From positions 248,001-312,000 of the forward strand of contig CAVROM010000003.1 of assembly GCA_963722815.1 (NCBI GenBank): a DNA stretch of 64,000 nucleotides. The letters are read 5' to 3'. This DNA comes from DASQFQ01 sp963722815 (GTDB taxonomy: Bacteria; Actinomycetota; Thermoleophilia; Solirubrobacterales; Solirubrobacteraceae). Below the pieces are notes generated by a model that was not told the DNA's origin, did no database searches, and was given only the letters and a program-made list of their open reading frames with translations. Of the stretch, positions 45,574 to 57,039 are shown piece after piece; the stretch's first letter is position 1, and every line of letters begins with the position of its first letter. The translations under genes were made by a program, and so were the position numbers.

Positions 45574-46803
45574 ATGCACAACCGCGCGCTGCACGACACC
45601 CTGGCCGCGTTCGTGGAGGAGGCCGCCTGGCAGCTCGCCGAGGAGGTCGCCGCGGGCGCGGAAGTCCCCTTCGAGCTGATCGAGCAGGGCCGCGCCTCGG
45701 CGCCGCTGTACTGCTATCGGCCGCTCACCGACCGCTTCATCGCCGAGCACCTCGGGATGCTCGAGCGGCTCCCGTCCTACCCCGCGGCCCGCAAGGGCCT
45801 CGAGACGCTGCCCAACCTCGGCGCCTACCTGATCGCGCGCGGCCGTCGCGCGCCGGCCGGCGACCGCCGCGCCCAGGGCGACGCCGCGCTGGAGGCGTTC
45901 ATCACCGCCCTGTGGGGCGACGCCACCGACTTCGTGTACGACCGCGAGCGCTTCGACCAGGTCTACAACGAGCTCGAGGAATCGGTCTACGACGGCTGCT
46001 CGCTGTCGGTCGTGCTCGCGCCCGTCGAGGGGCTCGTGATCGACGGCGAGGAGGTCGCGCTCGGCGACGGCCTCGCGCTCGTCCGCGGCAGCACCCTCCT
46101 CAACACCCCCACCGACCTGCACGGGGACGACTACGCGACGATCGCCGTCCTGCACCTCGAGTCCGCGCCCGGCGAGTCGCCGGCGCTCGAGCAGGCCGGC
46201 CGCCGCCTGCGCCGGCTGCAGACCGCGCTGCGCCTGTGGGACGACGCCGAGCCGTCGCTCGCCCCGGTCGCCTGGGCGCGGACCGACGGCGGCCCGTGGA
46301 TGTCGGTCCCGCTCGCCACCGGCCTGCGCCGCATGACCGGCGACTGCCTGCTCGCGCCCGAGGAGGAGGACCCGCTGCGCGCGTTCTGCGCCCTGATCGC
46401 CCGCCGCACCCCGCGCGCCGGCGAGCTCGCTTGGGCGCTGCGCCGGTTCGAGCTCGGCTGCGAGCGCTCGTCGCCGTGGGAGGCGATCTCGGACTGGCTG
46501 CTGTCGGCGCGCGCGCTGCTCGGCGACGACGAGCGCATGTGCGACCGGCTGGCCGCCATCTGCGCGGCGCCGGAGGATCGCGAGGCGCTCGCGCGCCGTC
46601 TGCGCGACACCGTCGCCCTCGAGCGCGCCGCCATCACCGGCCGGCTCGACACCGGGCTGGAGGACCACGTCGAGGAGCTCGGCTCGAACCTGCGGGCGAT
46701 CCTCCGCGACGTCCTCTGCGGCCACCTCGACCCCGCGCTGCGCACGCTCGCCGACGGCATCCTCGCCAGCGACGAGCAGCCGGCCGAGCCGACCGCCTTC
46801 TAG
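45574..46803 (+). CDS. Protein of unknown function, ~410 residues
   Basis: 409 residues from ATG 45574 (MHNRALHDTLAAFVEEA). Soluble and acidic. Recognisable segments: ELIEQGRASAPLYCYRPLTD, FIAEHLGMLERLPSYPAA, GLVIDGEEVALGDGLALV, YATIAVLHLESAPGESPA, LRRFELGCERSSPWEAISDW and LLSARALLGDDERMCDRLAA. The last part resembles ApeA/HEPN-type helical segments but I cannot assign a family. 70 bases follow the HxlR stop; convergent with the ArsA-like gene. Confidence 0.7.
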   Translation: MHNRALHDTLAAFVEEAAWQLAEEVAAGAEVPFELIEQGRASAPLYCYRPLTDRFIAEHLGMLERLPSYPAARKGLETLPNLGAYLIARGRRAPAGDRRAQGDAALEAFITALWGDATDFVYDRERFDQVYNELEESVYDGCSLSVVLAPVEGLVIDGEEVALGDGLALVRGSTLLNTPTDLHGDDYATIAVLHLESAPGESPALEQAGRRLRRLQTALRLWDDAEPSLAPVAWARTDGGPWMSVPLATGLRRMTGDCLLAPEEEDPLRAFCALIARRTPRAGELAWALRRFELGCERSSPWEAISDWLLSARALLGDDERMCDRLAAICAAPEDREALARRLRDTVALERAAITGRLDTGLEDHVEELGSNLRAILRDVLCGHLDPALRTLADGILASDEQPAEPTAF

Positions 46804-47877
46804 TCCCCGAACAGATGGGCTCGCACCCGTGCGAGCCCATCGATGTCGTGCACGTCGTCCTCGAGCTCGGGGATGCGGATCGTCGGCGGCGAGCGCAGCT
46901 CCTCCTCGAGGTAGTCGATCGCCGCGTGGTCGCGCGCGGCCAGCGCCGCCTGGTCGTGGGCGGAGTCGGCCACCCGCTCGGCCAACGCCTCGCCGAGCTC
47001 GTCGACCAGCTCGGCCGGCACCTCGCCGTTCGTCTCCGCCGCCGCGTGCACGCGGTTGACGACCATGCCGCCGAACGGCATCCCCGCCTCGCGGAGCTTG
47101 CGGTGGAAGAAGATCGCCTCCTCGACCGGGTCGTGCTGGGGCGAGGTGACGATCAGGAACGTCGTCGCCGGGTCCTCGAGCAGCGCGCCGACGCGCTCGG
47201 CGCGCTCGGAGAAGCCGTCGATCAGCCCGCCGAGCGAGCGGAAGAACACCGACAGGTCCTCGAGCAGGTCGACGCCCGTGACCCGCTTCAGCAGCGAGAA
47301 CACCACGCCGGTGCCGCGCCCGATGATCTTGCCCCCGATCCCCGCCGGCCGCAGGAACATGCGGATCGCGCGGCCCTGGAAGAAGCCGGTCAGCCGCCCG
47401 GGCGCGTCGAGGAAGTCGAGCGCGTTGCGCGAGGGCGGCGTGTCGAGCACGAGCAGGTCGTAGTCGCCCTCCTGGTCGAGCTCGAACAGCTTCGCGATCG
47501 CGGTGAACTCCTGCGAGCCGGCGACCGCGCTCGAGAGCTGCTGGTAGATCCGGTTCTCGAAGATCTCCTCGCGCGTCGCGTCGTCAGGCGCGAGCCGCTC
47601 GATCACCTCGTCGAACGTGCGCTTGGCGTCGAGCATCATCGCCCACAGCTCGCCGTCGAGATCGAGGCTCGACGAGGTGCGGCTCGTTGCCCAGCTCGTC
47701 CATGCCGAGCGCGTTCGCGAGCCGCTTGGCGGGGTCGATCGTGACCACCGCGACCTTCATCCCGCGCTCGGCCATTCCCATCGCCAATGCGGCCGACGTC
47801 GTCGTCTTGCCGACGCCTCCCGACCCCGCGCAGATGACGATGCGCTTGCCCTCGAGCAGCGGAACGACCGATGTCAT
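46800..47877 (-). CDS. ArsA/Get3-family ATPase (frameshifted)
   Basis: ATG 47877. Walker A with deviant P-loop ICAGSGGVGKTTTSAALAMG, then VAVVTIDPAKRLANALGMDE. At ~47678 the frame shifts, and the rest reads LWAMMLDAKRTFDEVIERL, YDLLVLDTPPSRNALDFLDA, FLIVTSPQHDPVEEAIFFHR, KLREAGMPFGGMVVNRVHAA. Deviant Walker A and VLDTPPSRNAL motif match the actinobacterial ArsA-like pair members. Possible role: chaperoning a membrane or iron-sulfur protein; arsenic genes are absent. 358 residues joined. Confidence 0.9.
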
Positions 47878-47896
47878 GGCACAGACAAACGCCGTG

Positions 47897-48520
47897 TCAA
47901 ATAAGGCCTTCGCGCACGGCGTGCGCGACTGCCTGGGACCGGCTGCGGGCGTTGAGCTTGGTGACCACGTCGTGCAGGACGTTCTTCACGGTCCGCTCCG
48001 AATAGGAGAGCTCGAGGGCGACCTCGCGCGTGGGATGGCCCTCCGCGATCAGCGCCAGGACCTGCTGCTCGCGCTCGGTCAGGCGGGCGAGCGCAGGGCG
48101 GCCGTTGCTCTCGGCGCTGACGCCGCGCACGAGGTTGCCGAGCAGGTCGGGCGCGAGCACGCCGGTGCCGCCGGCGGCAGCTTGCACCGCGGACGCCAGC
48201 GCCTCGGGCGTCAGCGTGTCCTTGCGCAGGAAGCCGACGGCGCCCGCCTGCAGCGCCGCGAGCACCGCGTCGTCGCTCGGCTCGGAGGTGCAGACGAGCA
48301 CGCGCGCGCCCGTCGCCTCGGCCACGGCGCCCACGAAGTCCTGACCGCCCGGGACGGCGACCTCCAGCAGCACGAGTTCGGACGCGAACAAATCCGGGTG
48401 CTCCCATGCCTCGCGGACGGATTCCGCATCGGCGACCCCCTCAACGCCGGGCAGCACTTCGAGGCAGGCGGCGAGCCCCCGCCTGTAGATCGTGTGGGGA
48501 TCGAGTACGAAGAGCTTCAC
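47897..48520 (-). CDS. NarL/LuxR-type regulator with degenerate receiver domain
   Basis: 207 residues from GTG 48520 (TTG 48535 adds 5 residues). The C-terminal LuxR HTH is standard (LTEREQQVLALIAEGHPTRE, VALELSYSERTVKNVLHDVV). The N-terminal domain aligns with a receiver (LFVLDPHTIYRRGLAACLEV), but the phospho-acceptor aspartate position is glutamate (LVLLEVAVPGGQ, E53), and the acidic pair is a single D. Phosphorylation is unlikely; the Glu may mimic it. 19 bases follow the ArsA-like start, same strand. Confidence 0.88.
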   Translation of the reverse strand: MKLFVLDPHTIYRRGLAACLEVLPGVEGVADAESVREAWEHPDLFASELVLLEVAVPGGQDFVGAVAEATGARVLVCTSEPSDDAVLAALQAGAVGFLRKDTLTPEALASAVQAAAGGTGVLAPDLLGNLVRGVSAESNGRPALARLTEREQQVLALIAEGHPTREVALELSYSERTVKNVLHDVVTKLNARSRSQAVAHAVREGLI

Positions 48521-48584
48521 GTTGACCGCGCTCAAGCGCTAGGGCGATACTAAGCCCCACGCGGACTAACGGGCAAGGAGCAGC

Positions 48585-51149
<2,565 letters not shown>

Positions 51150-51244
51150 GCGGCTTCACCCCCACCGGGTCTTCCCGAACCCATGGACGCGCGATACACA
51201 TAGAGGAAGTCAAGCGCGAAGACGAGAAAGTAGAGCCACAGGAA

Positions 51245-51688
51245 ATGGAACCCCGCACAATCGCCTTCGGATTGATCGCCGTGATCGCCGCCTTCGCGGC
51301 CGCGTTCGGCATCGCCAGCTCCGGCGGCGGAGGCAAGACCGCCACGGCGGGTACCGGCACGAAGGCCGAGACGATCAAGGTTGCTGCTCCGGCCGCCGTG
51401 GCCGGCGTCGAGGTCGGCGGCACGGTGCCGGGCCTCAAGGCCCAGCCGAAGAAGCACGCCAAGAAGAAGGCGTCGAAGAAGACGACGTCGTCGTCGCCCT
51501 CGACGACGAACACCAGCACGCCCTCGACGACGAACACCAGCACGCCGTCGACGACGAACACGACCACGCCGTCGACGACGACGAACAGCACGCCTTCCAC
51601 GCCCAGCACCCCTTCGACTCCCAAGCCGAAGCCCAGCACGCCCAAGCCGCAGCCGACCCCGGTCTCCGGCGGCGGCGAGGACGGCTAG
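51245..51688 (+). CDS. Single-TM protein with Thr/Ser/Pro octapeptide repeats
   Basis: 147 residues from ATG 51245; earlier in-frame starts at GTG 51146 exist. TM helix AFGLIAVIAAFAAAFGIASS, a spacer, KKHAKKKASKKTTSSS and four 8-residue repeats of the TPSTTNTS type, then TPSTPSTPKPKPSTPKPQPT. The 24-base repeats in DNA are near-identical. Topology suggests an envelope-spanning, probably glycosylated stalk. Function unknown; it follows the kinase closely. Confidence 0.7.
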   Translation: MEPRTIAFGLIAVIAAFAAAFGIASSGGGGKTATAGTGTKAETIKVAAPAAVAGVEVGGTVPGLKAQPKKHAKKKASKKTTSSSPSTTNTSTPSTTNTSTPSTTNTTTPSTTTNSTPSTPSTPSTPKPKPSTPKPQPTPVSGGGEDG

Positions 51689-51726
51689 GCGCCAAGCCAG
51701 GCACCTGGTGCCTAGCGGGGGGCTAG
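51686..51726. terminator. Cluster of hairpins after the repeat protein
   Basis: CTAGGC...GCCTAG encloses CCAGG-CA-CCTGG, followed by CTAGC-GGGGG-GCTAG. Resembles the hairpin at 23445; no T tract. Confidence 0.5.
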
Positions 51727-51743
51727 CCCTCACCGTGTGAGTT

Positions 51744-51784
51744 CGACGAGCGGTCCGGCCCCGGCCGGGCCGCTTCGTCGTTTA
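51744..51784. terminator. Bidirectional terminator between convergent genes
   Basis: CGACGAGCGG (51744-51753) pairs with CCGCTTCGTCG (51770-51780) with one bulge; GGCCCCGGCC in the loop, TTT follows on the plus strand. It ends the 51.8-64 kb operon on the minus strand. Confidence 0.65.
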
Positions 51785-51791
51785 GAGGCTC

Positions 51792-54700
51792 CTACGACTT
51801 CAGCAGCCCGCGCGCTTCGCGGAGCCGCAGCTGGTAGCGGCCGCGGTACTGCTCGGCGGGGCGCTCGATGTCGGCGATCCAGTCGCCCCACTTCGAGGGG
51901 TCCTTGCCGAAGTCGGCGTCGCCCGACGCGATCGCCTTCTTCTTGACCGCGAGCGCCTGGTCGATGAACCACTTGGCCTGCAGCTCGGGGTTCTGGGGGA
52001 AGCCGCGGTAGTCACCCTGGTTCCAGATCCCGACGCGCATCTGGAAGAAGCCGACCGAGTCGGCGTCGCCGTAGTTGATGTTCTTGACGCCGGACTCGAC
52101 GAGCGACGCCATGACCGGCAGCTCGGGCGGGAGGCCGTGCTTGTCGGCCTGCTTGGCGAGCCACTTGGCGAGCTCGTCCTTCGTGGCGTCGTTGCCCGGG
52201 TAGTCGTCGGAGATGTCGGTCGGCAGCGTCACCGGCTCGCCGGCGTCGACCGGCGCCGCGGAAGGCTGGGAGGCGTCCGCCGCGGCGGGCGCGGGCGTGG
52301 CGGCGGCGGGGTCGGCGGCGGGCGCGGGCGTCGCGGCGGCGGCCTGCGGCTGGCCGGCTGCCGCGGCGGCGTCCTTGGGGTCGATCGCCTTCATGAACTG
52401 GACGGTGTCGTGGCGGCGCTCCTCCATCGCCTTGACCGCCATGAACAGGCCGGAGCCCTGGCGGTTGACCTCGGCGGCGTCGCGCGCGACGGCGGCCTGG
52501 GCCTCCGCGACCGCCTGCGGCTCGGCCGGCGCCGCGGAGGCGGCGGCCTCGACCGGCGCGCTGTTGTCGAAGCGCTTCGCGCCGGCGTAGTTGCCCGAGA
52601 AGTAGGACTCCTTGAGGCTCGCCTCGCGGATCACGTCGCCGGTCTTCGGCGCGTGGATGAACTTGTCGCCGCCCATCGAGATCGCGACGTGGTAGATGTT
52701 GCCCGGCTTGCCGAAGAAGATGAGGTCTCCCGGCCGCAGGTCGCCGCGGTCGACGCTCGTCCCGTTCGAGGCGGCGAACTGCGCGTCGGTCACGCGCGGG
52801 ATCTGGATGCCGGCCTTCGCGTACGCCCACTGCGCGAGCCCGGAGCAGTCGAAGCCGGTCTGCGGCGTCGAGCCGCCCCACTTGTACGGCTTGCCCTTGT
52901 ACTTCTCGGCCTCGGCGAGCGCCGCGAGCGCGCGCGCTCCCGCGCCGCCGCCACCGCCGCTCGGGGCCGCCGCCGCCGCGGCGTCGACCGCGGCTGCCGC
53001 CGGCGCCTGGACGACCGGCGCCGCCGCGGGAGCGTCCGCCGGCGTGGCCGAGCAGCCCGTTGGCCTCGCCGAGGCGCAGCGCGTAGCGGCCGCGGTACTG
53101 CGCGGCGGGGCGCTCGATGTCGGCGATCCAGTTGCCGAACTGCTTGGGATCGGTGACCGACTGGCCGCGCGCGATGCGCTGCTTCTTGACCGCCTCGGCC
53201 TGGTCGAGGAACCACTTGACCTGCAGCTCCGGCTTGTCGGGGAAGCCCGCGTACGCGCCCTGGTTCCAGGTGCCGACGCGCATCTGGAAGAAGCCGACCG
53301 AGTCGGCGTCGCCGTAGTTGAGGTTCTTCACGCCCGACTCGACCAGCGAGGCCATGACCGGCAGCTGCTTGGGCAGGCCGCGCTTCTCGGCCTCGCGGCC
53401 CATCCACGCGGCGATCTGCGACTTCGACGCCGAGTCGCCCGGGTAGCCGCCGCCGCCCCCACCGCCGACCGCCTGCGCGGCCGCGTCGGCGACGCCGCCG
53501 GGCGCGGCCGCCTCGCGGCAGAGCCGCCCCGGCCGGCGGGGGCGTCGCCGCCGATGCGGATGAACTTGACGTTGGCCATGTTCACGTCGCGCGGGACCTT
53601 CATCACCGCGTCGTGGTTGTTGCCCTCGAGCGCGGTGAACTTGCCGCCCTGGACGTTGCTGGCGAGGAAGCCGATGTGCCCGTCGGAGCCGAAGTCGTCC
53701 TGGTGGCCCCAGTCGTAGGCGACGATGTCACCCGGCCGGGCCTGGTCGGCGCTGACGATCTGGAGGTCGTTCTGCTTCGCCTCGGCGTTGCGGACCCACG
53801 TCTGGACCGCGGCCCAGCCGCTGCCCGGCATCTTGTGGCCGGCCTGCTGGAGCGAGCACGTCACGAAGCTCGCGCACCACGGGTTGCCGGGGCCGACGCC
53901 GCGCGGCCGCGAGGTACTTGTCGACCTCCGCGCCGGTGTTGACGCCGGACTCGTGCACGCCGAGCTGGGTCTGGGCGAAGCTCAAAGCGGATGCGCCGAG
54001 CGTGCTCGAGCCGGAGCCCGGCGCCGCCGCGGCGGCCGCGTCGACCATGCCCGGCACCGATGCCGCGGAGGCCACCGCGCTCGGCGGGCCCGCGGGCGGC
54101 TGGACGGCGAGGAACGAGCCCGACCCGCCCTTCTTCGCGTCTACCACGCGCTCGGCCGCGGCCATGAACTGGCCCGAGTCGCCGGGCTTGGGCTCCGGCG
54201 GGAGCGCGGCGGCGGCAGCCGCCGGCGCGCCCGGGGCGGGCGCGGCTGCGGCGGCGGCGACCGCGGCGGGCGGCGGCGCTGAGCCGGCTTGCCCGAGCAG
54301 CCCGTTGGCCTCGCCGAGGCGCAGGCCGTAGCGGCCGCGGTATTGCTCGGCCGGGCGCTCGACATCGGCGATCCAGTCGCCGTATTGGTTCGGGTCGGTG
54401 ACGGACTTGCCGGCGGCGATCCGCTGCTTCTTGACGGCCTCGGCCTGGTCAAGGAACCACTTGACCTGGAGCTCGGGCTTCTCGGGGAAGCCGGCGTACT
54501 CGCCCTTGTTCCAGATCCCGACGCGCATCTGGAAGAAGCCGACGGAGTCGGCGTCGCCGAAGTGCAGGTTGCGGACGCCGGACTCCACGAGCGAGGCCAT
54601 GACGGGTAGTTGCTTCGGCAGCCCGCGCTTCTCCGCCTCGCGGCCCATCCAGGCCGCGATCTGGGCCTTCGTCGCGTCGTCGCCCGGGTACGGGTTGGGG

Positions 54701-57037
54701 CCGCCGGCGCCAACCGCGGCCGCCGCCGCGTCGGAGACGCCGCCGCTCCCGCTGCCCGACGCCTGGTCGACCGCGGCGGGCGCCGCGGGCGTGACCGGCG
54801 GCGCCGCGGGCGGGGCGTCGCCACCCACGCGGATGAACTTGACGTTGGCCATGTTCACGTCGCGCGGGACCTTCTGCACCTGGTCCCCGTTGTTGCCTTC
54901 CAGCGCGGTGAACTTGCCGTCCTTCACGTTGCTGGCCAGGAAGCCGATGTGCCCGTCGGAGCTGAAGTCGTTGCCGTGGCCCCAGTCGTAGGCGACGATG
55001 TCGCCCGGGCGGGCCTGGTCGGCGCTGACCACCTGCAGGTTGTCCTGCTTCGCCTCGGCGTGCTGGACCCAGGTCGACACCGCCGCCCAGCCGCTGCCGT
55101 TCATCTTGTGGCCCGAGTGCTCGAGCGACCAGGTGACGAAGCTAGCGCACCACGGGTTGCCGGGGCCGACCTTGGCGGCCGCCAGGTACTTGTCGACCTG
55201 CTCGCCGGTGTTGACGCCCTGCTCGTGCACGCCGAGCTGGGTCTGCGCGACGTTCAATGCGGCAGCGCCGACGCTGCTCGCGCCGGAGCCCGGCGCGGCG
55301 ACGGCCGCGGCGTCGACCATGCCCGGCACCGACGCCGCGGAGGCGACCGCGCTCGGCGGGCCGGCAGGAGGCTGGACGGCGAGGAACGCGCCGGAGCCCC
55401 CGCCCTTCTTGGCCTCTGCCGCCTGGACAGCCGCGGCCATGAACTGGCCCGAGTCGCCGGCCTTCGGCTCCGGCGGTGGCACCGCGGCCGCGGCGGCGAC
55501 CGGGGGTGCGGCAGCCGGAGCGCCGGCCACGGCCGGCGCGGGAGCGACGGCGCCCGGGGCGGCCGGGATCACGGCCGCGGCGGCCGCGTCGGGCGACGCG
55601 CCCTTGGCGGCGACGTCGCCGGGCGGCGACCAGCTCGGATCGATCTCCTTCTTGAACCCGAGGTGCAGGTGGTCCTGGTGCGCGCCGTCGGTGAAGTAGC
55701 CGGGGCCGCTGATCGGCCACGGCGAGCCGATCTCGTCCGGCCGGTACTGCTCCGGCAGCTGCGACAGCTCGCTGGCGAGCTCGCGCGCGGCGCCCGAGCC
55801 GGGGTTGACGATCTCGCCGTCGACCGACCCGATGTCGAGCCCGCGGCCGTAGGCGTGGTTGGAGACCGAGCCACCCGACGTGAACTTGGGGTGGTCCGAG
55901 CACATGCACGTGACCTTGATCTTGTGGTCCTCGGCGATCTTGGTCACCGCGGCGATCACGCGCGGGTCGATCTTGCCGGCCTTGATGTCGGCGATCCCGT
56001 CGGGGTCGAAGGTCACGTTCTTGTTCTTGAGCAACTCCGCGCCCTCCGCCGAGAGCGTGCCGCCGTGGCCGTCCTGGCCGAACTGCGACGGGTCGACCGC
56101 GTGGTGCTTGGCGCCGCCGCCGGTGGGCTGGTCGGCGAGGTCGGCCGCGCTGGTGCCCGACGAGGCCGGCTGGGGCTCGACCGGGGCGGCGGGAGCCGCG
56201 GGTGCGGCCGCGGCCGGGTCGGCGGCAGCGAGCCGGAGCGGCGGCGGGTGCCGGCGCCTGGGCGCCCGCGGGCTGCGGGTCGCCGACGTCGACAGCCGCC
56301 TTCGGCACACTCTGGTCGTTCGGGAGGTCGGTGGCGCTCGGGAGGTCCTTCGCGTCCTCCTTGATCGCGGCGACGTTCTTCTGCGCCTCCTCCGCCGCCT
56401 TGGTCTCCGGCGACTCCTGCTGGGTGAGCTTCTCGGCCGCCGCGTCCGCCGCCGATTTCGGCTTCGCGACGGCGGGATCGGCCGCGGCCGCCGCTCCGGC
56501 GCCCTTGGCGTCTGCCGCGGCCGCCGGGTCGCCCGCGGCGGCGGGCGCGTCGCCGGCGCCCACGGGCTCGGGGGCGGCGGCCGGCGCGGCGCCGTTGCCG
56601 CCCGCGTCGACGCCGCCGATCGCGTCGGCCCCGTTGGCTCCGCCGGCGCCGGCCGGCGGCGCGGCGGACGGGGCGGGCGGCGCCGACAGGCTGCCGCCGA
56701 GGTTGCCGATGGCCGGCAGGTTGACGCGGCTCAGGACGTCGCCGATCGCCTCCGGGATGTCGTCGAGATGCGGGGCGACGTGCTCGGCGAACTGCATGAT
56801 GCCGACGCCCTCCATCGCCGCCGCCATCATCACGCCGGCGAGGCTCGACTTGGACTCCCGCATGTCCAGGGTCATCATCGCCTTGCCCGCGCCCAGCTGC
56901 ATCTCCTGCGCGAGCTCCTCGAGCCCGGCCTCGCGGCACGCCTCGGCGGGGTTGCGGCGGAAGCGCGCGCGGAACGCGGGGTCGACGAGCAGGCGCTCGA
57001 TCAGCTTCGCGGCGACGTCGGCTTCAGTGGCGGCCAC
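51792..57037 (-). CDS. Giant multi-domain peptidoglycan hydrolase with RiPP-leader-like N-terminus (several frameshifts)
   Basis: GTG 57037 after AGGGGGT, 2 bases beyond the M50 gene stop; ~1,750 codons to TAG 51792. Order: residues 1-45 VAAKLIERLLVDPAFRARFR, RNPAEACREAGLEELA (RiPP-leader-like), a helical segment, Ala/Pro-rich linkers; an M15-like LAS metallopeptidase (SVSNHAYGRGLDIG, HQDHLHLGF); CHAP 1 (NPWCASFVTW, DGHIGFLAS); transglycosylase-like 1 (LPVMASLVESGVRN, DADSVGFFQMRVG); CHAP 2; transglycosylase-like 2; NlpC/P60 (GFDCSGLAQWAY, IYHVAISMGG); transglycosylase-like 3. CHAP plus transglycosylase is a 424-residue duplication. Frame shifts near 56235, 53905, 53520 and 53045 split it into five readings. 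No classical signal peptide. Last gene of the baseplate operon. Confidence 0.85.
52950..55460. repeat. Tandem ~1,272-bp duplication inside the giant hydrolase gene
   Basis: Two copies of a linker-CHAP-transglycosylase module; for example TCGACCAT occurs at 54041 and 55313 (offset 1,272) and CATGAACTGGCCC at 54163 and 55438 (offset 1,275). Sequences are similar but clearly diverged, so it is an evolutionary duplication, not an assembly copy. Confidence 0.8.
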
Positions 57038-57039
57038 GG

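Noticed and set aside
51480..51610. 24-bp repeats considered as a CRISPR array
   Set aside because: They lie in frame in a protein and encode Thr/Ser/Pro octapeptides, with no spacers.
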